From Anaerosporobacter faecicola (GTDB taxonomy: Bacteria > Bacillota > Clostridia > Lachnospirales > Lachnospiraceae), in NCBI RefSeq assembly GCF_012070565.1, contig NZ_JAAQRO010000005.1, positions 1 through 47,179 on the forward strand: a stretch of 47,179 bases of DNA, in the 5' to 3' direction. Position 1 is the first letter of the stretch, and the number at the start of each line of letters is the position of its first letter. Positions 1 through 9,498 of this stretch are shown in pieces. The notes below the pieces were generated by a model, which had not been told where the DNA came from, did no database searches, and was given only the letters and a program-made list of their open reading frames with translations. The position numbers were made by a program, and so were the translations under genes.

Positions 1-377
1 AAACATGAGAAAGTAGCCCTTTTGGGGCGGATTTCGAATGTTTTTTCGGATTGTGGGAGCACCTAGTGCGGAACAATCCGATAGGTTTAACACTTCACAA
101 GGTCATGTTTTTCATGCTTGCATGAAAAGACATGACTTTGTGACCCGCTAAAACATGAGAAAGTAGCCCTTTTGGGGCGGATTTCGAATGTTTTTTCGGA
201 TTGTGGGAGCACCTAGTGCGGAACAATCCGATAGGTTTAACACTTCACAAGGTCATGTTTTTCATGCTTGCATGAAAGAACATGACTTTGTGACCCGCTA
301 AAACATGAGAAAGTAGCCCTTTTGGGGCGGATTTCGAATGTTTTTTCGTATTGTGAGAGCACCTAGTGCGGAACAAT
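1..377. repeat. 150-bp tandem repeat array, 2.5 copies
   Basis: Unit 1 spans 1-150, unit 2 spans 151-300, and a partial unit 3 spans 301-377. Copies are nearly identical: units 1 and 2 differ only around 127-129 versus 277-279, and unit 3 has two substitutions near 349 and 356. Each unit can form two main hairpins. The first pairs 47-54 with 73-80 and has a nested GCAC/GTGC stem (59-62 with 66-69). The second pairs 96-107 with 131-142 and continues to a CTTG loop at 117-120. No reading frame of useful length crosses the units. The array probably continues beyond the window start. It abuts the tdk stop codon. Function unknown; it could be a structured RNA, a protein-binding array or a dispersed repeat. 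Confidence 0.95.
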
Positions 378-378
378 T

Positions 379-942
379 TTACCCTAAGTTTCCTTCCCTA
401 TAATGCTTTCTACATAAAGCGATATATTTATCGTTTCCACCTAATACTACCTGATCACCAGAGCGAACAATCTTTCCATTCTCTCCTATTCTTGCATTAC
501 AAGTAGCACCTTTTCCACACCAACATACGGTTTTAATTTCCTCAATTCGATCTGCCCATGCCATGAGCCATAAACTTCCTTCAAATGGTTCATTTCTGAA
601 ATCAGCACGCAATCCATAACAAATAACCGGAATTCCAAGGTCATCTACAATATGGACAAGAAATTCAATCTGCTGTTTTGTTGCAAATTGAGCTTCATCA
701 ACAATGATGCAATCATACTTTGTAATGTCTTCGTCATTCATCGTTACCAGATTTTCTAGGAAATCGCATTTCTTCTCTAATCCCATTCTAGAACGGATAA
801 TGACCTCTCCATCTCGATTGTCGATTCTTGGTTTCACTAATAATGCTTTCTTACCTCTCTCATAATAATTATAGTCCACCATCAATGCATTCGCTGTTTT
901 CGAGCTCCCCATTGCTCCATAACGATAGTATAATTTTGCCAT
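379..942 (-). CDS. tdk: Thymidine kinase (type II, TK1-like)
   Basis: Phosphorylates thymidine to dTMP with ATP in the cytosolic salvage pathway. The protein opens with the P-loop GAMGSSKT (residues 9-16) and has the Walker B/catalytic DEAQF (82-86). A cysteine-rich zinc region follows (C140, C142, C148, C177), ending in a CRKHY motif typical of the TK1 lasso domain. Length is about 187 aa, normal for the family. I chose the ATG at 942 because family members begin MAKLY; an in-frame ATG at 954 has its ribosome site almost touching the start codon. It lies 66 bp downstream of the sigma-associated membrane protein, so it may be read from that transcript. The stop codon lies 1 bp from the 150-bp repeat array, leaving no room for an ordinary terminator before it. 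Confidence 0.93.
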   Translation of the reverse strand: MAKLYYRYGAMGSSKTANALMVDYNYYERGKKALLVKPRIDNRDGEVIIRSRMGLEKKCDFLENLVTMNDEDITKYDCIIVDEAQFATKQQIEFLVHIVDDLGIPVICYGLRADFRNEPFEGSLWLMAWADRIEEIKTVCWCGKGATCNARIGENGKIVRSGDQVVLGGNDKYIALCRKHYREGNLG

Positions 943-1008
943 TGTATTTACCATGCCCTTTCACAAAACATCTATTTCTAAATTTACATCTTTTCTAGTA
1001 AGATTTCC

Positions 1009-2070
1009 TTACTCCTGTTCTTCACAGCTCAACAGATTCCTCATATTTACTTCCGTTAGGCCTTTCATCTTTCGTGTAACTAGCAACTCATCTTCCGTTA
1101 ATAGCTGGCTTCTAACCGTAAAGATATCCGTATCTTTTTCATTTTTCGTGATCCAGATCGTGAACGCTGACCAATTTGCATCATTGTTTGCTATTATAGC
1201 ATATTGTCGAACATATTGCCCTGTATACGCCCCATTTTCCAATTTCGTAACATCTGTATAGGTATTTTCTTGGAAGATTTTATACATAATCTGAATGGTG
1301 TTTGTATCACTGATCGTTTGTAACGCCATTCCCTTTTCATCGTAAATAATAATCTGTGCAATTTGATCTTCTGTGATTTGATACGTATTCTCTTTCTGCT
1401 CTATCGTAAATAGTTCTCCCACATCCTCTATCTCTCCAGAGGAAGTAGCCGTATTATCACTTCCATCACCGTTGTCTTCATCAATTATTACACTTTCCGA
1501 TTTGTCACTGCCTTCCGTCAACATGCTATTATCCACTGCTGCCTCTTCATTACTGTCCATCATTGCATCTTCATTCATATCAGCTGCAGTTGTTTCCTCA
1601 CTAGCTGATTCAGCGTTAACACTTGTATTATTCTTTGAAATTTCTGTTGCTGTATCCTTTTTACTACCCAGACTATCAATCATGCTATAGCCTGCTATAG
1701 CCAATATACAGGCACTTGCTGCTAATAAGCCATACTGTATCCTGTGATATTTTTTGTTTTTCGGGTATTTTTTATCGTATATCCTCTGTTCTACCGTATT
1801 CGCTTCCTGTCCCTCGTGTCGTTCCTGTTCCCTTATGTTTTCTTCTTTTGTTGCTGTTATTTCATCTAAACCTTCTACTCTTTGTGCTTCCTTTGCTCTT
1901 AATAACGTTGCTTGTATTAATGTTTCTGAAACAGTAACCTGTTCTAGACTCAGCACATCATTAAGATCCATCTTTAAATTGGAGAAGTCATATTGTTCCT
2001 TATCTACTGTTGTGTCTATTTCTTTCCATTCTTGTTGATTCTGTATCTGTTTGTTTTCATTTTTTTTCAT
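1009..2070 (-). CDS. Single-pass membrane protein, probable anti-sigma factor
   Basis: This 353-aa protein starts 14 bp inside the end of the ECF sigma gene, behind a strong AAGGAGGGG site, so the two are translationally coupled. Residues 1-110 are charged and cytosolic-looking, about 112-132 form one membrane segment, then comes a Ser/Asp/Glu/Thr-rich linker (about 135-215) and an extracytoplasmic C-terminal domain. The arrangement (cytosolic head, one TM, sensor domain, gene directly after an ECF sigma) is that of an anti-sigma factor. I see no HxxxCxxC zinc anti-sigma motif, so the assignment rests on position and topology. The C-terminal domain is not one I recognise. Confidence 0.7.
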   Translation of the reverse strand: MKKNENKQIQNQQEWKEIDTTVDKEQYDFSNLKMDLNDVLSLEQVTVSETLIQATLLRAKEAQRVEGLDEITATKEENIREQERHEGQEANTVEQRIYDKKYPKNKKYHRIQYGLLAASACILAIAGYSMIDSLGSKKDTATEISKNNTSVNAESASEETTAADMNEDAMMDSNEEAAVDNSMLTEGSDKSESVIIDEDNGDGSDNTATSSGEIEDVGELFTIEQKENTYQITEDQIAQIIIYDEKGMALQTISDTNTIQIMYKIFQENTYTDVTKLENGAYTGQYVRQYAIIANNDANWSAFTIWITKNEKDTDIFTVRSQLLTEDELLVTRKMKGLTEVNMRNLLSCEEQE

Positions 2071-2584
2071 ATGAACCCCTCCTTTCCAATAGCTCTTTCA
2101 TCTTTTGTCTTGCCCGACTTAACCTGCTTTTCACTGTTCCAGCTGCAATCTGCAGTGCCACCGCCGTCTCTTCTATGCTCATCTCCTGATAGTACACACA
2201 TAAAATAACTTCCTTGTACTTATTTGGCAAATCCATTACCGCTTTTTTTACTACCTTTTGATCTTCTTTCTTTTCAATCCGATCGTATCCCTCTTCCATA
2301 AATTGCTGTGTCTGAAATTCTTCTGTTGGCTCTACTCGCTGATTCCAAGCACTTTTCAGATAGTCCTTACAAGTATTAATGGTGATCTGCAGTAACCAAG
2401 TCTTAATCGAACAATCCCCTCGAAATTGCCCATAATGTAGACTCACTTTGATAAACACTTCCTGGAAGATATCTTCTGCCAAATGTAAATCCTTTACATA
2501 GAGATATGCTGTTCGTAAAACATCATTCCCATATGTACGCATTAGAACCTCTAGATTAAGAGGTTCTATACTCCTAGCAACCAT
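2057..2584 (-). CDS. ECF-type RNA polymerase sigma factor
   Basis: A 175-aa sigma-70 family protein with only regions 2 and 4, as in extracytoplasmic-function sigma factors. Region 2 covers about residues 12-75 (the helix with AEDIFQEVF is typical). Region 4 covers about 115-165 and ends in the helix-turn-helix motif GTVKSRLSRARQKMKELL. The start at 2584 has an AAGGGGA site. It overlaps the following membrane protein by 14 bp, the usual sigma/anti-sigma arrangement. Its target promoters and inducing signal cannot be read from the sequence. The 100 bp upstream may hold an autoregulated promoter, but I could not fix its boxes. Confidence 0.9.
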   Translation of the reverse strand: MVARSIEPLNLEVLMRTYGNDVLRTAYLYVKDLHLAEDIFQEVFIKVSLHYGQFRGDCSIKTWLLQITINTCKDYLKSAWNQRVEPTEEFQTQQFMEEGYDRIEKKEDQKVVKKAVMDLPNKYKEVILCVYYQEMSIEETAVALQIAAGTVKSRLSRARQKMKELLERRGSYEKK

Positions 2585-2684
2585 ATCTGCTCCCCTTTCC
2601 GATCTGTTACCTTGTAATATTATGATGCAAGGGTCAAAAGGTCATTTCACTTTGTACTCGCACAAAAGTAAATATGACAACATG

Positions 2685-4439
2685 TTAAACCTGCGTTTGA
2701 CTCTTACGAAATGTCATTTGATACAATTCCGCATAGATTCCATTCTTCTGGATCAATTCTTCGTGTGTTCCTTTTTCACTAATTCCATCTTCTGTTAGAA
2801 CAATTATATTTTCCGCATTTCGTATTGTGGAAAGACGATGTGCGATTACAAATGTGGTTCGATTCTTCGCTAATTTCTCAAGGGATTCTTGTACTACTTT
2901 TTCTGATTCATTATCCAAAGCGGATGTAGCTTCATCAAATATAAGAATTGGTGGATTTTTCAAAAATACCCGTGCGATGCTTAATCGTTGTTTCTGCCCA
3001 CCTGACAACTTAATTCCACGCTGTCCAATATACGTATTATATCCATCTGGCAATTCCATTATAAACTCATGGGCATTGGCATTCTTGGCAGCCTCCATGA
3101 TTTCTTCGTCGGTTGCATCCATTTTACCATAACGAATATTGTCCATAACGGTTCCAGCAAATAAATACACATCTTGTTGTACAATACCAATATTCTTCCG
3201 TAGGGAGTATAGAGAAATATCTCGAATATCCACCCCATCTAAGGTAATACTTCCATTGGTAACATCGTAAAATCGAGGGATCAAACTACACATAGTTGTC
3301 TTTCCCACTCCAGATGGTCCCACAAGTGCCACATACTCTCCTGGTTTCACATGAAGATCAATATGATGAAATACTTCGCTAATGGTATCATTATATTGAT
3401 AGGCAACATCTTTGAATTCGATTTCCCCTTTTACATTCTCCAGATCCACAGCATCTGGTTTATCAACGATATCCGGTTTAACATGAATGATTTCCAAGAA
3501 ACGATCAAACCCTGTTATACCATTCTGAAACTGTTCCGTAAAATTAATCAGCTGTTTCACAGGATCCACTAAGTTATTGATATACAAAAGATAGGTTACC
3601 AGATCTGATAATTGAATAATATCTTTTACGATAAATACACCACCACCGATGATTACTGCCACATTAATTAATGTAGTAAATGCCCCTAGACCAGAATGGA
3701 AGATCGACATAACAAAATAACTATGTCTTTTTGCATCAACAAAATGTGCATTGCTGGCAAGGAATTTATTCATCTCTTCTTCCTCATTGGCAAATGATTT
3801 AACTACCCGAATTCCAGAGAGATTATCCTCAATCTGTGCATTAATATCAGCAACTCTTTCACGGTTTCTCTTAAATGCTGCATGCATCTTTCCCTTTAGT
3901 TTATATGCAAATACAAACATAATTGGAATGATAGAGAACACAATCAACGTTAATGGTACATTAATAAACAATAGAATGACAAAGGCTCCTACAAACTTGA
4001 TTACGGAGATCACAATATCCTCTGGACCATGATGACAAAGTTCTGTTAGATCAAACAGGTCATTGGTAACACGTGACATTAACTGTCCTGTTTTTTGATT
4101 GTCATAAAAGTTAAAGGATAACTTTTGATAGTGTTCAAAGATTTCATTTCGCATATCATACTCCATCTTTGCCCCCATCATATGACCTTGATAATTGATA
4201 AAGAACTTACAGCCACATTCAATTATGATCAGTCCAATCATTACCAATGTCAACTTAATAATAATCTGCAACGCTTCATGCACCTCATACTGTACCAATA
4301 CTGTATTGGTAATATAGCGCACGATCATTGGATATACCAATGTTATTGCGGCAGCCATTAAAGCAAAGAACATATCAGCAAAGAATAAACCTTTATATGG
4401 CTTGTAATACGATATAAACTTTTTTGCTTTTGAACTCAT
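2685..4439 (-). CDS. ABC exporter, fused membrane and ATPase domains
   Basis: About 584 aa: a six-helix transmembrane domain (about 1-320) followed by one nucleotide-binding domain. The NBD shows Walker A GPSGVGKT (about 373), signature LSGGQKQR (about 477), Walker B with DEATSALD (about 500) and the switch AHRLST (about 533). This is the half-transporter form of multidrug/lipid exporters, which work as dimers in the cytoplasmic membrane. The start at 4439 has a well-placed AGGAGG; an upstream in-frame ATG at 4502 lacks one. No partner half-transporter is adjacent, so it is probably a homodimer. Substrate unknown. Confidence 0.92.
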   Translation of the reverse strand: MSSKAKKFISYYKPYKGLFFADMFFALMAAAITLVYPMIVRYITNTVLVQYEVHEALQIIIKLTLVMIGLIIIECGCKFFINYQGHMMGAKMEYDMRNEIFEHYQKLSFNFYDNQKTGQLMSRVTNDLFDLTELCHHGPEDIVISVIKFVGAFVILLFINVPLTLIVFSIIPIMFVFAYKLKGKMHAAFKRNRERVADINAQIEDNLSGIRVVKSFANEEEEMNKFLASNAHFVDAKRHSYFVMSIFHSGLGAFTTLINVAVIIGGGVFIVKDIIQLSDLVTYLLYINNLVDPVKQLINFTEQFQNGITGFDRFLEIIHVKPDIVDKPDAVDLENVKGEIEFKDVAYQYNDTISEVFHHIDLHVKPGEYVALVGPSGVGKTTMCSLIPRFYDVTNGSITLDGVDIRDISLYSLRKNIGIVQQDVYLFAGTVMDNIRYGKMDATDEEIMEAAKNANAHEFIMELPDGYNTYIGQRGIKLSGGQKQRLSIARVFLKNPPILIFDEATSALDNESEKVVQESLEKLAKNRTTFVIAHRLSTIRNAENIIVLTEDGISEKGTHEELIQKNGIYAELYQMTFRKSQTQV

Positions 4440-4563
4440 TGATTCCTCCTTCTTTCTGCCACTATTTCCCCATAAATAATTACAAGAAACACTCCAGGAC
4501 ATAGTTTAATGAGCAACTGTATGAAGTCGTTGGTACTTTGGCTCTGTAGTTTAGAGCCTAATA

Positions 4564-4609
4564 TTAAAAAAGCTATCAAGCGCTGGAAATATTCTCACGC
4601 TTGATAGCT
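4564..4609 (-). terminator. Intrinsic terminator of pfkA
   Basis: A perfect 12-bp stem (4571-4582 with 4598-4609) is followed on the minus strand by a run of T. It lies about 80 bp after the pfkA stop codon. Confidence 0.88.
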
Positions 4610-4691
4610 CCCTAAAAACCAGCCAGTTACCTTGTATCCGGCATAACTCTAGTTGTTATCTCGATCACAGACAGTTTCCTGACCATAATGA

Positions 4692-5666
4692 TTATCTTGA
4701 TAATTTTTTAGAAATATCAAACAAATATTGATCAATGTCTTTCTTCATGTTCAATGCTTCTTCAATATCATAGTCTACAAATTCACCTTTACGGTATCCA
4801 ACAACACGATTCGTCGCTCCAGCACATAATAAATCTACTGCTTTTGCACCCATTGCAGACGCATACACACGGTCTTTACAAGTTGGACTACCACCACGTT
4901 GAATATGTCCAATGATTGTCGCTCTTGTTTCCATGCCAGTAGCCGCTTCAATTCTCTTAGCCATTGCATAAGAATCTCCAATGCCTTCTGCATTAATAAT
5001 GATATGATGTTTCTTACCGATTTTTCTCTTTTCAATGATATTATTGATAATTCTATTTTCATTGTGATCATAACGTTCTGTAATAAGAATATCCTCTGCT
5101 CCATTGGCAATACCACACCATAAAGCAATATAGCCAGCGTTTCTTCCCATTACTTCAATGATACTACATCTCTCATGAGAGGTTGAAGTATCTCTTACTT
5201 TATCAATTGCTTCCATTGCAGTATTAACTGCAGTATCAAAACCGATTGTATAGTCAGTACAAGCGATATCTAGATCGATCGTTCCAGGAAGTGCGATTGT
5301 ATTGATTCCTAATGCAGCTAATTTTCTAGCACCTTGGAATGAACCGTCTCCACCGATTACAACAATTCCATCGATGCCATGTTTCTTGCAGATCTCTGCA
5401 CCTTTCTTTTGTCCTTCTTCTGTTCTGAACTCCGCACAACGAGCTGTATATAAGATTGTACCACCACGTTGGATGATATCTGCAACACTCTTTGCATCCA
5501 TATCAAAAATATCTTCTTCTAGCAGACCACTGTATCCTCTACGAATACCTTTTACTTTTTTGCCTGCTGCCAAAGCAGTTCTAACAACCGCACGGATCGC
5601 AGCGTTCATTCCAGGAGCATCTCCACCACTTGTTAATACACCAATTGTATTGATTTCTTTTGCCAT
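4692..5666 (-). CDS. pfkA: ATP-dependent 6-phosphofructokinase
   Basis: Converts fructose 6-phosphate to fructose 1,6-bisphosphate, the committed step of glycolysis. The 324-aa length equals the short bacterial PfkA form. The nucleotide loop GGDGS (about 103) has Gly after Asp, the ATP-type signature. EVMGRNAG and HIQRGGSP are the substrate and subunit motifs. The catalytic stretch reads TIDLD rather than TIDND: the two catalytic aspartates remain but the Asn between them is Leu, a variant I associate with clostridial enzymes. It lies 235 bp downstream of dnaE, a neighbour seen in many Clostridia, and is closed by its own terminator. A second, PPi-type enzyme lies at 42978. Confidence 0.96.
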   Translation of the reverse strand: MAKEINTIGVLTSGGDAPGMNAAIRAVVRTALAAGKKVKGIRRGYSGLLEEDIFDMDAKSVADIIQRGGTILYTARCAEFRTEEGQKKGAEICKKHGIDGIVVIGGDGSFQGARKLAALGINTIALPGTIDLDIACTDYTIGFDTAVNTAMEAIDKVRDTSTSHERCSIIEVMGRNAGYIALWCGIANGAEDILITERYDHNENRIINNIIEKRKIGKKHHIIINAEGIGDSYAMAKRIEAATGMETRATIIGHIQRGGSPTCKDRVYASAMGAKAVDLLCAGATNRVVGYRKGEFVDYDIEEALNMKKDIDQYLFDISKKLSR

Positions 5667-5704
5667 AAACTAAAAACCTCCATGGGATATTTATATTAAA
5701 TAAC

Positions 5705-5760
5705 GTAACTGTTCAGAGTTGATCTAGAAAATATACTGTATGTTTGCTCTGTACAGTTAC
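5705..5760 (-). promoter_or_regulatory. Inverted repeat in the pfkA leader
   Basis: Two 14-bp arms (5705-5718 and 5747-5760) match at 13 of 14 positions as an inverted repeat, 28 bp apart, starting about 40 bp upstream of the pfkA start. It could be a 5' UTR hairpin or a pair of operator half-sites. No terminator T-run follows it. Confidence 0.5.
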
Positions 5761-5901
5761 AAAATACCGATTAAAAGTGCGTTGTCTGAACGTTTCATTA
5801 TCATTACCAAACATGACACATGTTCCACTTTACGAGAAAGTGTTTTCTTACAGTTTATACACATAAAAAGCGGGTCGATACAATGTATAATCTTCTACAT
5901 T

Positions 5902-8900
5902 TTAATCTATTTTCCTACGTTTTTCAATACTCTTTTCTATTATTTTAACATTGTCAATTCCATATCTTTCTTGAAGTTTTTGCATTATATCTAGATTTGC
6001 ATGGATTGTACGATTTTTTGGTAGCAATTTTTTCGCTTTTTCTTCTTCACAATAGATGATTACTTGATCCCGTCCGTCACTTTCACTTAATAATCCATAG
6101 AGTTTTGCTTCTTCCGCCTGAAAAGCTTCTATACTTCTGAACTTAATCCACACGTCTTTTGGCAATGAATCAAATGGTATGATTTCTGAACAGATGAGTT
6201 TTCCCGGTTTGTCTTCCTCTACAGTAATTTTACCTTTGATGAATACTTTCTCATCTTCAAGTAGATGCTCCTTATACCGTTCATAATCTCTTGGAAAAAT
6301 AATCACTTCCACCGTACCAAATAGATCTTCAATGGTTATGAACGCCATCATGGTATTATTTCTTGTTGCTTTTACCGTTTTAGATGTAATCATTCCTCCA
6401 ATTACCGCAAAATCTCCATCCCGCACCTTTACTGCATTGACCTCTTCATCCAGTATAAAATCCGTTGATGTTGCTGTAATGTTTTTACGCCACAAACTTT
6501 CATATTCCTGCATTGGATGACCACTTACATAGATGCCAAGTACTTCTTTTTCAAAACCAAGGAGCATATCCATTGTGTATTCACCTACATCCGGCATCTG
6601 CACTTCCTCTACCTTTTCATCTGCTCCCATGAAATCAAACAAGGAAAACTGTCCCGAAATAGAGTCCTTCTTTTCACGGTTTACATCATCTAAAACCTTT
6701 ACATAAACCATCATCTTCTGTCTTCTTGTTCCAGGAAGACTATCTACTGCTCCCGATTTAATAAAACTCTCAATCGTACGTTTATTGATTTCTTTCCCTG
6801 TCAAACGTTTTGCAAAGTCTTTTAGATTCAGGAATTTTCCATTGGCATCCCGTTCTGCTACAATTGCATCAATTACCGGTCTACCAAGTCCTTTGATTGC
6901 GCTAAGTCCATAGCGGATCCGATTTCCAGACACAGAGAAATTACCTTCTCCCTCATTAATATCCGGTGGTAAGATTTCAATTCCCATCTGCCTACAACTA
7001 TAGATATATTCTGATACCTTTGATGGATTATCCATAACAGAAGTCATTAATGCAGCCATGAACTCTACCGGGTAGTATAATTTTAGATAAGCAGTCTGGT
7101 AAGATACTACTGCATACGCTGCCGCATGGGATTTATTAAATGCATACTTGGCAAAGTCCGTCATTTCATCATAGATATGATTGGCAATCTCCTCTGATAT
7201 TCCATTCTGAATGCAGCCTTTTACCCCTTCTTCTTCATTTCCATAGACAAAGTTCTTTCGTTCCTTCTCCATAACAGAAGCTTTCTTCTTTGACATAGCA
7301 CGACGCACCAAATCACTTCGCCCATAACTGTACCCTGCCAAATCACGTACGATTTGCATAACCTGTTCCTGATAGACAATACAACCGTAAGTAGGAGAAA
7401 GAATTGGCTCTAACTGTGGACATTCATATTGAATGGAATTTTGCTCATTCTTACCTCGAATGTACTTTGGTATAAAATCCATTGGACCTGGTCGATAGAG
7501 AGAGATTCCCGCTATGATATCCTCTAGATTTTGAGGTTTTAGTTCCTTCATAAAGTTCTTCATTCCAGCACTTTCTAGCTGGAAGATCCCGTCCGTCTTA
7601 CCAGAGGATATTAATTCAAATACACCTTTATCCCCATAATCAATCTGGTCAATATTAATCTGCTTATCTTTTGGCAGATTTCGATTTACTATACGAACAG
7701 CATTTTGAATTACGGTAAGGGTACGTAACCCTAAGAAGTCCATCTTTAATAGTCCCAGTTCCTCTAAGGTTGTCATGGTAAACTGCGTAGTGATCGTATC
7801 ATCAGAGGCTCTGGATAACGGTACATATTCATCCACGGCTGCCTTACTGATTACAACCCCCGCAGCATGCATGGAGGTATGTCTTGGTAACCCTTCCAGT
7901 TTCATTGACATATCCAACAAGTATTTGGCTTGCTCATCGGATTGATACAAACTCTTTAACTCAGGGTTCATATCAATGGCTTTTTTTATGGTGATTCCAA
8001 TCTCCGTTGGTATCATCTTAGCAATACTATCTACATAAGCATACGGAAGGTCCAATGCACGTCCAATATCTCGTATTACCATCTTCGCTGCCATTGTTCC
8101 GAATGTAACGATCTGAACCACACGGTCTTTTCCATATTTCCGAACAACATAATCGATTACTTCCTGCCTACGTTCGAAACAGAAATCGATATCAATATCG
8201 GGCATGGTCAAACGTTCTGGGTTAAGGAAACGTTCGAATAATAGATTGTATTTGATTGGATCAATATTCGTAATACCCAATGTGTAGGAAACGATACTTC
8301 CTGCTGCTGAACCACGCCCTGGACCTACCATAATCTCATGATCTCTGGCGTATTTGATAAAGTCCCATACAATCAGGAAGTAATCTACAAACCCCATACT
8401 ATGAATGGTTTCTAGTTCATAGGCCAATCGTTCTTGAAGTTCCTTTGAAGGATTTGGATACCGTTTCTCTAACCCCTGTTTACAGAGTAATTGTAGATAA
8501 TCCCACGCTGAGTAGCCTTCTGGAACATCATAACGTGGCAATTTATATTCTCCAAATACAATCTCTACATTGCATCGTTGCGCAATCTTACCTGTGTTCT
8601 CCAAGGCTTCCTTGGCATATGGGAATAGTTCTGCCATCTCTTCTGGGGACTTCACATAGTACTGTCCTCCTTCATAGCGCATACGATTCTCATCCGATAC
8701 CTTCTTCTGTGTCTGTATACATAACAAGATATCATGGGCTTGCTCATCACTTGCTAATGTATAATGAATATCATTGGTGGCTACAAGTGGTATGTTTGTA
8801 TCCCGATTCAAACGTAACAAACCTTGATTTACCGTCTTCTGTTCTGGAATTCCATGGTCTTGCAATTCTAAAAAGAAGTTATTCTCTCCAAAGATTTCTT

Positions 8901-9387
8901 GCAGACGAAGTGCTTCTTTCTTTGCTTCTTCATAAAATCCTTTTCGAAGATCACTTGCTACAATTCCTGCCAGACATGCACTAAGTGCAATCACACCTTC
9001 ATGAAACTGTTCTAGAATCTCATAATCCACACGTGGTTTGTAGTAAAATCCTTCTGTAAATCCTCTTGAAACAATTTTCATCAAGTTATGGAATCCAATA
9101 TCATTCTCTGCCAATAACACCAAGTGATTGTATCTAGCTTCTGATGTATTATGCTCTCTGTCCAATCTTGAACCAGCCGTTACGTATACTTCACAACCTA
9201 TAATTGGCTTAATTCCCTGTGCTTTCGCAGCTCGATAAAAATCAACCACACCATACATAACTCCATGATCGGTAATAGCAACGCTATCCATGCCAAGTTC
9301 TTTTACTCTTGCTACTAATTCTGTGATCTTATTGGAACCATCCAGTAAGCTGTATTCTGTATGGACATGTAAATGTGTAAAACTCAT
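5902..9387 (-). CDS. dnaE: DNA polymerase III alpha subunit (DnaE type)
   Basis: Replicative polymerase subunit of 1161 aa. It starts with a PHP domain (HLHVHTEYSLLDG at the N terminus, to about residue 200). The pol III palm carries the catalytic PDIDIDF (about 400), followed by fingers with the YQEQVMQI motif, helix-hairpin-helix segments, and a C-terminal OB fold (about 980-1060). There is no inserted exonuclease, so it is DnaE rather than PolC. I start at ATG 9387, which has GAGGAGG seven bases upstream; the longer frame begins at a TTG inside that ribosome site. pfkA follows in the same direction. Confidence 0.97.
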   Translation of the reverse strand: MSFTHLHVHTEYSLLDGSNKITELVARVKELGMDSVAITDHGVMYGVVDFYRAAKAQGIKPIIGCEVYVTAGSRLDREHNTSEARYNHLVLLAENDIGFHNLMKIVSRGFTEGFYYKPRVDYEILEQFHEGVIALSACLAGIVASDLRKGFYEEAKKEALRLQEIFGENNFFLELQDHGIPEQKTVNQGLLRLNRDTNIPLVATNDIHYTLASDEQAHDILLCIQTQKKVSDENRMRYEGGQYYVKSPEEMAELFPYAKEALENTGKIAQRCNVEIVFGEYKLPRYDVPEGYSAWDYLQLLCKQGLEKRYPNPSKELQERLAYELETIHSMGFVDYFLIVWDFIKYARDHEIMVGPGRGSAAGSIVSYTLGITNIDPIKYNLLFERFLNPERLTMPDIDIDFCFERRQEVIDYVVRKYGKDRVVQIVTFGTMAAKMVIRDIGRALDLPYAYVDSIAKMIPTEIGITIKKAIDMNPELKSLYQSDEQAKYLLDMSMKLEGLPRHTSMHAAGVVISKAAVDEYVPLSRASDDTITTQFTMTTLEELGLLKMDFLGLRTLTVIQNAVRIVNRNLPKDKQINIDQIDYGDKGVFELISSGKTDGIFQLESAGMKNFMKELKPQNLEDIIAGISLYRPGPMDFIPKYIRGKNEQNSIQYECPQLEPILSPTYGCIVYQEQVMQIVRDLAGYSYGRSDLVRRAMSKKKASVMEKERKNFVYGNEEEGVKGCIQNGISEEIANHIYDEMTDFAKYAFNKSHAAAYAVVSYQTAYLKLYYPVEFMAALMTSVMDNPSKVSEYIYSCRQMGIEILPPDINEGEGNFSVSGNRIRYGLSAIKGLGRPVIDAIVAERDANGKFLNLKDFAKRLTGKEINKRTIESFIKSGAVDSLPGTRRQKMMVYVKVLDDVNREKKDSISGQFSLFDFMGADEKVEEVQMPDVGEYTMDMLLGFEKEVLGIYVSGHPMQEYESLWRKNITATSTDFILDEEVNAVKVRDGDFAVIGGMITSKTVKATRNNTMMAFITIEDLFGTVEVIIFPRDYERYKEHLLEDEKVFIKGKITVEEDKPGKLICSEIIPFDSLPKDVWIKFRSIEAFQAEEAKLYGLLSESDGRDQVIIYCEEEKAKKLLPKNRTIHANLDIMQKLQERYGIDNVKIIEKSIEKRRKID

Positions 9388-9498
9388 GATCTTCCTCCTC
9401 TGCAAAGCCTTTTTACGCTATGTATTCCGACAAATTTCTCTATTCATCATACCATCTTTTCCTTATGATTACCAGTACAAATGTTCTCCAATTCTAAA

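Noticed and set aside
1-377. CRISPR array
   Set aside because: The whole 150-bp unit repeats with no variable spacers and no cas genes nearby.
4539-4558. GGCTCT/AGAGCC hairpin as an IS end
   Set aside because: Only six paired bases with no transposase or second end; explained as chance.
8445-8984. 179-codon plus-strand frame inside dnaE
   Set aside because: Antisense shadow of dnaE; the dnaE protein motifs are continuous through it.
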